Shown piece by piece: positions 1 to 11,409 of a stretch of DNA of 64,000 nt. The stretch covers positions 5,477,072 through 5,541,071 of the forward strand of contig OW285189.1 of assembly GCA_935421135.1 (NCBI GenBank). The letters are read 5' to 3'. The notes beneath the pieces were generated by a model, which was not told where the DNA came from, made no database searches, and saw only the letters and a program-made list of their open reading frames with translations. Numbering within the stretch: the first letter of the stretch is position 1; each line of letters begins with the position of its first letter. This DNA comes from Bugulina stolonifera (Eukaryota > Bryozoa > Gymnolaemata > Cheilostomatida > Bugulidae). The position numbers were made by a program, and so were the translations under genes.

Positions 1-1554
1 TGCTAAATCATTCCCACAAATGTTCATACAAGTGCATTATTATTTGTTACATCTTATTATATTGTATATATAAATATATAACCTATACTACTTTATTATT
101 TCCTGCTTCAGTGTCCATTTTTACAGTTTTTGGGCAATGTTATTGTACTTATGCAGGTTTGGCTTAGGGTTACTAAAATGGTATTGTTGTGCTTATGCCA
201 CCTGCAGTTTGAGTTTTCTTCTGGGAGCAATACATGTAGAATGACTAAAAATATTTAGGTGATCAGATGTATGCTATATCTTTTTATCTCCAGTATTGGT
301 GTTTTAATAAATTTTCTTTTATAAAATAGAAGTTAGACAAGGGTCGTTCCTCCTCACTCTGTAACATACATGTAGGCACTACCAAGCTATTGATCATAAT
401 AAGAAGTTGTTCTCTCTCAATTTCTTTTCTTCTCCTCAGAGTTGTCCCCTCTTAAAACTGTGCTGTTTCCAATCATGTCAGGAAACGGCAGTTTCCGGGT
501 TTTGAAGGCATGAATTCATTTGTGAAGATCTAATGGGGTGATGACTAAAAAAAGTAAAAGCATAATTGTACTACAATAAACATTAAATGGTGGCATTCCT
601 TCCTTTACCAAAGCTGCAATTGCTACATTATTTGACTACACTGCCTAGTCATTGAATAATTAATAACAATCCAATGAAAACTCGTGACTACACTTGACTA
701 TGACTATTTTAATTTAAAATTTATTTACCAAACTACATTGTATTGCTGTATATCAAATCAATCATATGAACTCAAAAAATCGTGATGATAAATATAATAG
801 AAATAATAATAACTATGATATAAATAAAGTAATTGTTTTGTCAGGGTGACCAACCAAAATTTGATTTTGTAAAATAAAATGAATCGGAAAAATATAAAAA
901 CGAGTCGAAAAACCATGCCAAAGTGTAGCTGGGCATGTATTGTATTGTATGTTATAAAATTATCTTATGGTAAAGAATTAGTCTATACAGATAGTAATAC
1001 TGGCACTACACATATTGGCACAGACTGGTCATGTGGTATTGTATATTAGTAACGGTGATATGGTGTTACCAAGGAGTAAGGAGTCTCTTCTTACTCCGTG
1101 GTGTTACATACAATATAAACAGCACATGGCAGATGTTACCTGCTTTCATACATGACAAGTTGGGCTGACATCAAAGAGGGAGATTTCTACCCGCGTGAGA
1201 CAACCCTCACCAACTCTGCTAAAATGAGCACCACACTTTATGGGCTGTCTGCTGTGGGCACAGCTCTCAGTTACATGTAGTTACAAACTAAGCAGGTGAA
1301 AAATGTCTTACTTCAAGTACAAGTACGTGTACTAGGTTGCTACAAATACTAGTACACGGAGTTGTTTGCCCGCACAAAACTAGTGAAGACAGGCTAGGTC
1401 TCAGACTAAGGCAACCATGATGTCTCATAGAAGTGTGAAGATAATATAAGATAAAACAATAGAATATTAATTTAAATTGTTGCAATTAGTTTAGAGGCTA
1501 TCACATAACTCACATTACATATACTGACTGTTTGTAACCAATCTGGTCACTGTT
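1..1554. other. Intergenic, no supported gene
   Basis: AT-rich DNA without a recognisable gene. The only compositionally distinct piece is about 1141-1275, which is more GC-rich and on the minus strand reads open for about 40 codons with several Cys and His residues before a stop. It could be an exon or part of a dispersed repeat. I recognise no family. Confidence 0.5.
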
Positions 1555-1559
1555 GTGTT

Positions 1560-3754
1560 TTGAGGCGATTTATTAAAGACCATGAAGGAACATTACCCAA
1601 CATTTACTACGACTCATTACACTCAAAAACAAGTACTATAGAAAAATTTATAAAGCTACGAAAGCACCTACTGAAAATCAAATACAACACTTCAACAAAT
1701 TCAGAAATCACGTTACTAATCAAATATGTGCGGCTAAGAAGAACTACATCAGCAATTCCCTCTCAAAGGGCGGAAAAAGTTTCTATTCTTGCCTAAAAAA
1801 CATGATAAAAACAAGAGGTCACACATCTATTGACCAACTGCAACACAACAATATTTTGCATACCACAGAAAATGACATAGCAAATGCACTAAATGACTAT
1901 TTCACTAAAGTCGCTGGGAAATCCATTTTTGATCTTTCAAAACACAATAGCTCACAACATCTGAATTCCAATCATTTTCTTTTAATCAGACCACATGCGA
2001 GTCAGTTACCAGCCTAATCAAGACACTCAACTCAGATAAACGAGGTGGACTAAGTAGAATGCCAGCCATGATTTACAAAATAATTGTAGACCTTATAGCA
2101 CTCCCTCCGACTATTATCATTAATGAATGCTATTTAAAATCAATATTCCCAGATTGTCTTAAAGCAGCTCTTGTGACACCAATTCATAAAAAGGGCAATA
2201 AATCTGACCCATCAAACTATAGACCCATCTCTTCGTTACCCATATTATCAAAAGTATTTGAATTAGACATGAAAAACCAAATGATGACATTTATAGAAAA
2301 ACACAATATACTCTCTGAGCGGCAGTTTGGCTTTAGAAAAAATCACTCAACTGAACAATTACTTCTATCCGTACTTCAAAACTGGAAAGTAGAACTTGAC
2401 AAACCAGACCCCTGTTATATATTGGTGCACTATCTCTTGACATTCGTAAAGCATTTGATACAGTTAATCATGATTTATTACTACACATCCTAAGCAACAA
2501 CCAATTCTCTCGCACAACCATAGCTCTACTTAGGTCATATCTTAAAAATCGAAACCAAATAATGAAAGTGGGGGAATCCCGATCAACATCCTTACCTATT
2601 ATAACATGTGGAGTACCACAGGGCTCCATTTTAGGGCCTATTCTGTTCAATATAGCAATTAATGATATACTGCTAACATTCTTACGCATATGCAGACGAC
2701 ACCTTATTATTCTGCAAAGCACATAATATCCTAGCCAACTCTGAACTCCTACTAAAAGAGGCATCAAACTGGTATAAAAACCATCTACTACAGCTCAACA
2801 TCACTAAAACACAGTTCTGCATTTTCTCCAATAGAAATATTGAAGAATTTTACCACATACGCTATCAAGACATCAACATCGAGTCCCGGCACTCTATAAA
2901 TATACTAGGTGCCACCCTTGACACAGACCTCAATTTCCGCACTCACGCTACTGAAATATCAACCAAAGCTCTACTTAGGTCATATCTTAAAAATCGAAAC
3001 CAAATAATGAAAGTGGGGGAATCCCGATCAACATCCTTACCTATTATAACATGTGGAGTACCACAGGGCTCCATTTTAGGGCCTATTCTGTTCAATATAG
3101 CAATTAATGATATACTGCTAACATTCTTACGCATATGCAGACGACACCTTATTATTCTGCAAAGCACATAATATCCTAGCCAACTCTGAACTCCTACTAA
3201 AAGAGGCATCAAACTGGTATAAAAACCATCTACTACAGCTCAACATCACTAAAACACAGTTCTGCATTTTCTCCAATAGAAATATTGAAGAATTTTACCA
3301 CATACGCTATCAAGACATCAACATCGAGTCCCGGCACTCTATAAATATACTAGGTGCCACCCTTGACACAGACCTCAATTTCCGCACTCACGCTACTGAA
3401 ATATCAACCAAAGCCAATAAGATAATTTATCTAATATCAAAACTTAAAAAATATATGAACGTTGAAGAGTCACTAAAGACCTATAAAACATTAGTCCGCC
3501 CCATATTGGAATATTGCTCAGCAATTTATTTAGAAACTACTCAAAAAACAACAGATTTAATAGAGAGAGTACAAAATAAAGCCATTAGAATAATAATATC
3601 TGCACCCAAAAAATTTTCTATAACAAATGGCCGGTCACTTTTAAACCTACCAACACTCTATAGTCGAAGACTTTCTTTTTCACAAATTCACACACAAAAA
3701 ATTATCAAAAAACAAAGCCTCAAAGCACATCTTGCACCTTGTACAAAAATCTAA
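1560..3754 (+). pseudogene. Reverse transcriptase remnant of non-LTR element
   Basis: The reading frame is broken by several frameshifts. Recognisable pieces in order are: the linker before RT with an ALNDYFTKV-like motif (about 1880-1915); RT block with PIHKKG and NYRPIS (about 2180-2235); ERQFGFRKNHST (about 2320-2355); [10 protein letters not shown] (about 2611-2640); the catalytic AYADDT motif (about 2690-2705, repeated about 3135-3150); and the C-terminal region with LVRPILEY (about 3490-3515). The order is that of CR1/L2/Jockey-like RTs. A 445-bp internal tandem duplication duplicates the catalytic segment and, not being a multiple of three, disrupts the frame. The copy cannot encode an active enzyme. 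Confidence 0.85.
2522..3411 (+). repeat. 445-bp tandem duplication inside RT
   Basis: Bases 2522-2966 and 2967-3411 appear identical and abut exactly (offset 445). The repeat spans the region from the AGCTCTACTTAGG motif through the catalytic YADD box to the ACCAAAG motif. Two antisense reading frames over the copies also translate identically, consistent with very recent duplication or with an assembly artefact. Confidence 0.9.
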
Positions 3755-4614
3755 CAGACATCAGCGCTCTTTACGTAGCAACTGCCTCATAATCAAACCT
3801 TCATACAGAACCAATTATGGCAAATCAACCCTATTAAACCTTCTACATAAATTTACATTAAATAATATTCCTTCCAAAAGTCTTTTATCCTTTTACATGA
3901 ATTGATAAATATACAATCACTTAAACCCAGTTTTGGGCATTATGTCCCCTAGACCCTATTTAATAAATATCTTTCTGGATCCTATGCTGTAGTCTTTTCC
4001 TGTCCTTCTCATTGGCGTAGTGGGCAATCTCTTTATTCTTTCTTTCCGGTCACCCTTTCAGCTCTCAGTCTTTCTACGCTGACACCTGTCTCTGATCTAC
4101 TGCCTCTATATACATATTATTGATGATTACTATATGCTTATTATAATATTGGCTCTGATCGGTAACAAATATGCTGGTCCCTTTTTTTTTTTTTCTGTAT
4201 AACTGTATATGTATGTATATATTACCTTTTTGCATTAATATAGCACCCGTCTCGCTATTTTGCCCTTTTCTTTCTCCTATTATTGTATACACATTTGGTC
4301 ATTATACATGTACATGTACACTAATGTAGCACCAATCCTGTCTCTCCTTTTTACCTAAACTCCTATAATCTGCTATCACTTGTACATACTTTTAATGCTT
4401 GTTATCTATCTGTTATTAAATTACATTATATTATATTATTGGCTCTTGTCATAAGCAATGATGTTTGCCTCCTTTTTTTGTTCTCTTTATTTATTTATTC
4501 TCTCCTACGAGTTGTATATAATATATATTTATTTTTTGTGGTCAACAAGTTACCTTTAACAAAATAATGTTATCTGTAAACTTTTAGAAAACCCAATAAA
4601 TGTAAATGTAAATT

Positions 4615-5821
4615 AATTACTATCTGATACTGTGTATGACCATGAGATACTACATGTATATTCTATCCATTTACTATCTATTGCCAAACAAACAAAAGTT
4701 CTTCATTTATATAGTTGGAGAGACTAAGCTTTCATAGAATTAAAAAACAAGATAGCTCCAAAGCAAATTATGTCATATAAACATTAGATGTACAAGCTGA
4801 TGTCTGAGTTAGTTAATACAAGATAGGTGTGAAACATGAACATGTATGGGTACTGACAGTCTACACAGATAACATAACCATTACAGCACTATACAATGAC
4901 TACTGCCTGAACCCTGGGCATGCATATTAATAGTTTACAGAGCACAGCTAGTATTGCATGCTTGATTGAACACACGCCTAGGATGGGTGGGTGCCTATAG
5001 CAGCCCCTGAATAATCATCAAATAATAGCAAATGAAAATTATTATTGACTAAGTCCCAAACCGGGAGGGCTTGCAGGAGCTTGGGAGTTTGCAGGAGATT
5101 GATTGTGAAAACGGGAGGGTCCCGGTGAAACCGGGAGAGTTGTCATGTATGCCTGCTTTGTATATCCTCATAGCTAACCTTGATATACTCCGAGTGCTGC
5201 TAGTAGCACTGAGGAAGTAAAAATGATAAATAGGTAGACAATTGAGACCTTTTTTCCATGTTGGCTGTACACTGTACACATTTTTTATCCGCCACATTGA
5301 CTTGGCAGCACCCAAGTCGAAGTCACAAGTCATTCATGTGTCCAAGTCAAGTCACATTGATGTCCAAGTCAAGTCACATTGATGTCCAAGTCAAGTCAGC
5401 AACCCCAAGTCAAGTCGACTTGTGACTTGACTTAGCAAGTCAAGTCAAATCTATGACTTGGACCCAGCTCTGCAAAAAATTGTCTGTACTCTTGTACCAA
5501 ATTGCATAGATGTTTTATATAGCCTAGTGGGCTATATTATTGTATTTTTGCTATTTAGCTTTAGGTGAACTACGACATGAAAACGAAAATAATCAAATAA
5601 CTCTATAACAAACCCTATTAATACTCAATAGAGTATCAATGTGAGTAATGGAATAGAGAAAATAGTTATAATAGATAACAAAAACAGTAATACTAACATA
5701 GGTGGTTCTATTCTAATTTAATTTTGGTTAGATTGTGATCAAGGAGTAAGATTGGGTTGATGAAATGGACCCTGACTTTCTATTAACATATTGCATTTTA
5801 TTACATTGTGAGGCCAGCTTT
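4615..5821. other. Non-coding, between two retroelement copies
   Basis: No gene seen. Contains the short tandem array at 5339-5400 and diffuse AAGTCAAGTC-type repetition from about 5290 to 5470. A similar AAGTTACAAGT-type patch occurs in TDP2 intron 2 (about 9500-9960), so this may be a dispersed simple-repeat family. Confidence 0.5.
5339..5400. repeat. 22-bp tandem repeat (GTCCAAGTCAAGTCACATTGAT)n
   Basis: Nearly three head-to-tail copies of a 22-bp unit, embedded in looser AAGTCAAGTC repetition that continues to about 5470. Confidence 0.8.
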
Positions 5822-6612
5822 CAAATCAACCCTATTAAACCTTCTACATAAATTTACATTAAATAATATTCCTTCCAAAAGTCTTTTATCCTTTTACATG
5901 AATTAATAAATATACAATCACTTAAACCCAGTTTTAGGCATTATGTCCCCTAGACCCTATTTAATAAATATCTTTCTGGACCATATGCTGTAGTCTTTTC
6001 CTGTCTTTCTTATTGGCGTAGTGGGCAATCTCTTTATCCTTTTTTTTCCAGTCACTCTTTCAGTTCTCAGTCTTTCTACACTGACACCTGTCTCTAATCT
6101 ACTGCCACTATATACATAATATTATTGATGATTACTGTATGCTTATTATAATATTGGCTTTGATCGGTAACAAATATGCTAGTCCTTTTTTTTCTCTCTC
6201 GGCTGTATATATATGTATATATATTACCATTTTGCATTAATATAGCACCCGTCTCGCTATTTTGCCCTTTTCTTTCCCCTATTATTGTATACGCATTTGG
6301 TCATTATACATGTACACTAATATAGCACCAATCCTGTCTCTCCTTTTTGCCTAAACTGCTATAATCTACTATCACTTGTACGTACATACTGTTAATGCTT
6401 GTTATCTATCTGTTATTATATTATCTTTTTGGCTCTTGTCATAAGCAATAATGCTTGCCTCTCTTTTTTTTTCTCTCTTTGTTTATTTATTTATTCTCTC
6501 CTATGAGTTGTATATAATATATATTTATTTATTTGTGGTCAACAAATTACCTTTAACAAAATGATGTTATCTGTAAACTTTTAGAAAACCCAATGAATGT
6601 AATGTAATATAT
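5822..6612 (+). mobile_element. Second copy of the same retroelement, 3' end only
   Basis: Aligns from CAAATCAACCCTATTAAACC through to a TGTAATGTAA tail with 3824-4613, at a glance about 95% identical. It contains only the 3' UTR and is therefore a typical dead-on-arrival truncated insertion of the family at 1555-4614. The two copies lie in the same orientation about 1.2 kb apart. Confidence 0.85.
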
Positions 6613-8077
6613 TAGCAGAATGAAGTCTGCTAGAAAGTTTGGGACATAAAAGGCTACAACTCCATAGAAGTGTAAACAATGTTTAGAGGCCTAAGCTAAG
6701 CAGGCTATTTGTTGGTTGGGTTAAAAGCATAGCTCACTGTAGCAAATAATGAGTCCAGCTTCCACAAAATGAGTCCATATACCTCAGGCGTCCAACTAGC
6801 AATGATTTTTCTAAAATGTGTCTGTGGACTCATTTTGCGTCCAATTTGGCCAGTGTGGTTTTGTATAATAATAAAGTTTTTATGGTGTTATCTAGTTAAA
6901 ATGATCAATAATAGTAGGCGTAAACCACCTTGGTATGGTTTTTCGTGGATTGGAATGTCTGCTCTAAGAAAAAAACATGGATGTTTTGGAAAATGTAAAA
7001 TTTATCGAAGTTTTGGACTAAAGCTATCTAAATTTCTCCACTACTGCACCTAACACATGCGCTGAAATCTGATCAAATAAAGCCTAAAGGCTCTGCTACA
7101 CGAGAGACCAATTGTTCTTTTTTGGCCTTCAGAGCCTCGTTTGTTTGGCGATGCAATGACCAGCATGTTGGTCTTTTCAGTCCACAGTGTCACAGAGTTC
7201 TAATTTGTTTGGTTAAAGAGGGAGAATTTCCAAAATTGACCCAAACTAATCAAAAAGCTGAATAGCTTGTTGTATAGTGCTTGCCTAGAGCTATTCAAAA
7301 AGATCTGCCAGTACAAGAGCAGGTGATGTCATCTGCTACAAATTGATCTCAAACAAGGGCAGTCTATGTCAACTAAGGAACCCAGTTAATCTTGTTATAA
7401 AGCACATGAAAAGGTATTTATTCAGTAACTTTAGTAAGAGTTTATAAATTCCTTCTACACTTTTGGTAACATATATTCACTTGTTTTTTACTTCAAACAT
7501 CATGGAAGTGCAATTAGCAAGAAAACTTTTTATTTATTACAATGAAAAGTTGACTTCTTCATATCTCCTATAGACTCCCATGAGTGAATAGAGGTAGTGG
7601 GCAGCCTATTTTCCTGTATTTCTCCAAAATACCCATAATATACTTGGGTTAAACAGTATAACGACCAAAAGAGATATAAATAACTAAAATTAGCATGAAT
7701 GGTTTCCAATTATATTTCCCCTTTCATACAGGAAAGGACAACTCAGGAAAACTACACAGCCTTTGGCGATTCTTCCACTTTAATGTTGGATAGCACTGAC
7801 CCCTCCATTTTCAGGTTCGATAAGTTATGTCTAACTACATTGGATGCTACGGGCACTCGGTTCCTCCACGGAACTACAGTGGGAGACTCCTAGGTAGTTT
7901 CTCTAAAAAATGTAAGGCATGTAACAAGATAAAAGTAGTTGTATTGCACTTCAAATTCCAACTGAACTAGTACAGAAAATGGGGCTTCTTTTATGTAAAA
8001 GGTGGCCCCGCCCGGAATCTGAGGGACCTACGGGTCAGTGGTCAACAGTTGATGCCAAACTAATTAATTCAACTTGA
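6613..8077. other. Intergenic, nothing supported
   Basis: AT-rich sequence. Open frames at 6769-7053 and 7699-7893 show no recognisable domain or coding bias, and I regard them as chance. Confidence 0.5.
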
Positions 8078-8300
8078 GCAGCTGTAACCTAGTGGTTTGG
8101 GCTCTGGGAGCTCCAGGTACGATCCCTGTAAAGGTCGTTGGTGGTCTTAGGAAGCGCATCCAGCCGTATAATGCTCCCGTGCTACTTTCGTTGCTTTGCC
8201 ATTGGTAAGGTGCCCTCCCCATCCCTAAAGTAAAAATGATGCAAATCTCTTTAAATCATTGCTTTCTTACCCGGGATTAATGGTGGGAAGTAAAACCGAC
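8078..8300 (+). mobile_element. tRNA-derived SINE, family 1
   Basis: A tRNA-like head (GTAACCTAGTGGTTTGGGCTC, then GGTACGATCCC as a decayed B box) is followed by a body with TCGTTGGTGGTCTTAGGAAG and GCTTTGCCATTGGTAAGGTGCC. Closely related copies lie at 46448-46700 (+) and 44990-45190 (-), which defines a dispersed family with a shared body downstream of the tRNA head. Confidence 0.75.
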
Positions 8301-8623
8301 AAGTCAAAAAGTCCTTTGACCCTATGTATCATCTGGAGGTATGACTATGACATATAAAAAACCCAAAGTCGGTGATGGGTTGCGGCTTAGGTAAAACATT
8401 CACAATGTATTATTTTACATTCAAGATTTACATAGCACTGAATTAGGTGTACGCAATGATATACAATCATGTGCTATACATTCATAGCATATGAGACTGG
8501 AATTAATAATTAGCGTTAAGCAAGAGTCCGGGTTTTGGAGACTACACACCGCAATTAGTATAGTTATCTAACCTTGTGAATGATGCAAGCTGAACTTTGT
8601 TATCTAGTTGTACCTCTGCTAAG

Positions 8624-8630
8624 TATAAAA
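8624..8630 (+). promoter_or_regulatory. Possible TATA box of TDP2
   Basis: TATAAAA lies about 105 bp upstream of the TDP2 start codon. A splice-acceptor-like TTGCAG at 8699-8704 lies between it and the ATG, so the true first exon could instead be further upstream or supplied by trans-splicing. Confidence 0.35.
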
Positions 8631-8734
8631 ACTGTAATACTATGTTCAGTTTGGTGCTCTCACAAAATACCCCCAATGTAACAATTATCATGTCTCGATT
8701 GCAGGCTATTGGGTGATCCACCTGCTAAATAAAC

Positions 8735-10987
8735 ATGAGTGGTGCAGCAAGAAGCGATGATGATTTGCCATCTGCTAAAGAATGTGATGCTTTGTGTAGC
8801 CAATTTTCAGAGGTTTGTATTGGGAAATCTACTTTACATGCTTTTTCATTCAGATACATTTTGAGATAAATGTTTAGGACCCGAAGTGTTTAAATTGGAG
8901 GTTGTATGTATACATGTAGATCACACAAGCAAACAGTGCAGAAGCTCAAATGTACCTCCAAGAACATGCGTGGAATCTGGAACGTTCTGTCCAAGCCTTC
9001 TATGCTGAAAATGATGATACAAGTGAGCCTTCAGCTAAGATCGCTAAGGTATGGATGTTTATGTCTATTTGCTGTAATTGCAATGTGAGTATCAATCAGT
9101 GTTGTTCTAATCTTACATGTATGTAATGTCGTTACATAGACCAATATTGCAGGTAATAAAATACCATTGGTTGAGAAGCTCATCCTAAAACCAGTCACAC
9201 ACATGAACGTAGTTTAGATTTAGGACTAAATCCCCATAAACTTTTATCATACCACACACCTCTGAGTGCTTGAGGATTATGTTGAAATCCATTTTTGCTT
9301 CAAGTGAAACCATTTGACTATTTCTCACCTTATAATTACATGTACATAGTATATTGTACATGTATTTGGTAAACATTGTACAAGTACATGTCTATTTATC
9401 CTTTTTAGTTTCCTTTAGTTTTCCTTTCAGTTATCCTTTTAGTTTGATATTTTTCAGAGATGTGTGCAAGTTTTATTTTGGGAACTCAAGTTTCCATGGC
9501 CAACTCTTAGTTGTGACTCTTCAAGTTACAAGTCAATTCTTTTTAGTGGCAGATCAAAACTTTCAAGTTACAAGTTAAATATTTACGTCTCCCCAAAAAC
9601 TCAAGTTTTTATCAAGTTATCCAAGTGAACTACAAGCAAGTTTCAATTCAATTCTTTTGTTTAACTCAAATCTTTTTATAGAGTTATTGGGCTATTATTT
9701 AGCTTGTGGTGAAATATTGTTAGGAAATTGTGCTAGAAGTTCAAATTTCCAAGCAAAATGCCACTGTTTTAGTGTAAAATGTGTTATAATTGTGGTTATA
9801 ACTGTGGTTATTTCTATTCATTGCAATTTTCAGCTGCCCAATGAAAACTCAGAGTTATTGAATATTTCAACATAATGATGAATCTGTGATCATAGCCATA
9901 ATTAAATTACAATTCAAGTTACAAGTTTTTGCTATCTATACATTCAAGTCACGAGTCCATCTAATAAGCCATAAAATGTTGCTTGAATTAACTGAGTGAG
10001 AGACTTTAACTCCAGTCTGGCATCTCTGATATTATTCCTCCAATGACTTTGTTCTCTTTCAATTATCGCTTTAACTCCTACTTTTCAGGTCGATTTTCCA
10101 GGTCTCCCTATCTCACGCTAGCAATTATGTGAATTTAGTATGTATTAAGTACTGTATATTAGTCATTAACTGAGTTTTAGGTTGATGTAATGGCAGCGGC
10201 TACTTCAGGGGATGCTGATCGTATCAGAGTGCTCTCTTGGAACCTGGATGGACTTGACGATGTCAGCTTACTTACACGAACGAAGGCAGCCGTGCAAGTT
10301 ATAAAGAAAGAAGACCCTGATGTTGTATTTCTGCAGGAAATTGTTGCTCATTCGTGGAAAGTGATACAGGATGAAATGGGTGTTGTCTACCGTTTAATTC
10401 CAGCTGATATAGATGCTCAATACTTTACTGTCATCTTGCTAAAACGATCTACAGTGCTATTGGATAGTCAGAAGGTTAGACCATTCTTCACCAGTATGAT
10501 GATGAGAAAGCTTCAAATCTTAGAGGTGAATATCAAAGGTATCGATGTGAAGCTCATGACCTCACATTTAGAGAGTACAGCGCAGCACTCAGTCGAAAGA
10601 GTTCGTCAGCTGAAAATATGCTTTGATGAAATGACTTCCACTCATTCAAAGCGCCATGTTATTTTTGGTGGAGACTTGAACCTAGGTACTAAAGACTTCA
10701 ATACGATTTCAGTGCCATCAGGTGTTGTTGACGTGTGGGAGAAATTAGGGAGCAAAAATGAAACCCGATACACATGGGACACTAGATATAATGATAATAA
10801 ACAGATGAGAGGTGGTGGACAGCCGCGGTGCAGATTCGATAGGTTCTACTTCCGGCAATCTGAAAGCAAAAACGTTTCCCCTTCTCGGTTTCAGCTTGTT
10901 GGATTGGAGAGGGTGAAAGATTGTAGTAGATTTCCTAGCGACCATTGGGGAATTCTCTGTCAGTTCCATATTGCCCATGAATCGTAA
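8735..10987 (+). CDS. TDP2: Tyrosyl-DNA phosphodiesterase 2 (TDP2)
   Basis: Coding exons 8735-8812, 8920-9048 and 10181-10987, all joined in phase 0, give 337 aa. The enzyme removes topoisomerase II peptides linked through tyrosine to DNA 5' ends; this is family knowledge. The N-terminus (residues about 17-60) is a UBA-like domain with NLERSVQAFY, as in animal TDP2. The rest is a Mg-dependent exonuclease/endonuclease/phosphatase fold. Catalytic motifs are all visible: SWNLDGLD (Asn90), FLQE (Glu122), TSHLES, GGDLNL (Asp234), FDR and SDHWG (His324). Length is slightly below the human protein (362 aa). The start ATG gives a 26-residue acidic first exon. Intron 2 (1.1 kb) contains AAGTTACAAGT-rich repeat. 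It is convergent with METTL9, with a 422-bp gap between stop codons. No defect seen. Confidence 0.95.
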
Positions 10988-11145
10988 CTTGATAGTTCCC
11001 AAGCTAACTTTCTCATTCAGCTCAAGTGCATAAATTGTAAATACTTATTATAGTTTTATATATAGTGTATATTATGCTCTTTCATGTTTCTTTGTCATGT
11101 ACACAAACTTTAGTAGCAGTCTATATTTCATAATGCATAGTTGTA

Positions 11146-11151
11146 AATAAA
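11146..11151 (+). terminator. Polyadenylation signal of TDP2
   Basis: AATAAA 159 bp after the TDP2 stop codon. On the opposite strand, TTTATT motifs near 11196 and 11286 are candidate signals for METTL9, so the two transcripts may overlap by tens of bases at their 3' ends. Confidence 0.6.
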
Positions 11152-11409
11152 TCTTGTAATTAGCCACTTCTACAATGAATTTACTTTTGAATTTATTTCC
11201 CTGGTTTACATACTTATTAAAGGTAGTGAAGTTATGCTTCTATGAAATGTATAATTCTGATTGTACCAAATATGAGGAGAATAATTTATTTGTAAAGTAT
11301 TTGGTTGATAAAAGTATCCAGAAAGTTAGCAGGTGTAGGTGTAAGTAAAACTATAAAGATTGCAATATCAAAATGGCCATTAAGGTGCGAATAAAGTAAA
11401 GTGTAATAG

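Larger units (their letters stand above)
1555..4614 (+). mobile_element. 5'-truncated non-LTR retrotransposon (CR1/L2/Jockey-like)
   Basis: The unit contains the region upstream of reverse transcriptase, a reverse transcriptase, its C-terminal domain, a long AT-rich 3' UTR and a short-repeat tail. It ends in a TGTAAA-type repeat at about 4597-4613, typical of elements in the CR1/L2 group that finish in a microsatellite rather than poly(A). No apurinic endonuclease domain is visible, so the copy is 5'-truncated. Its 3' UTR (from about 3824) is repeated at 5822-6612, which fixes the family 3' end. I could not identify a target-site duplication with certainty. Confidence 0.85.
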
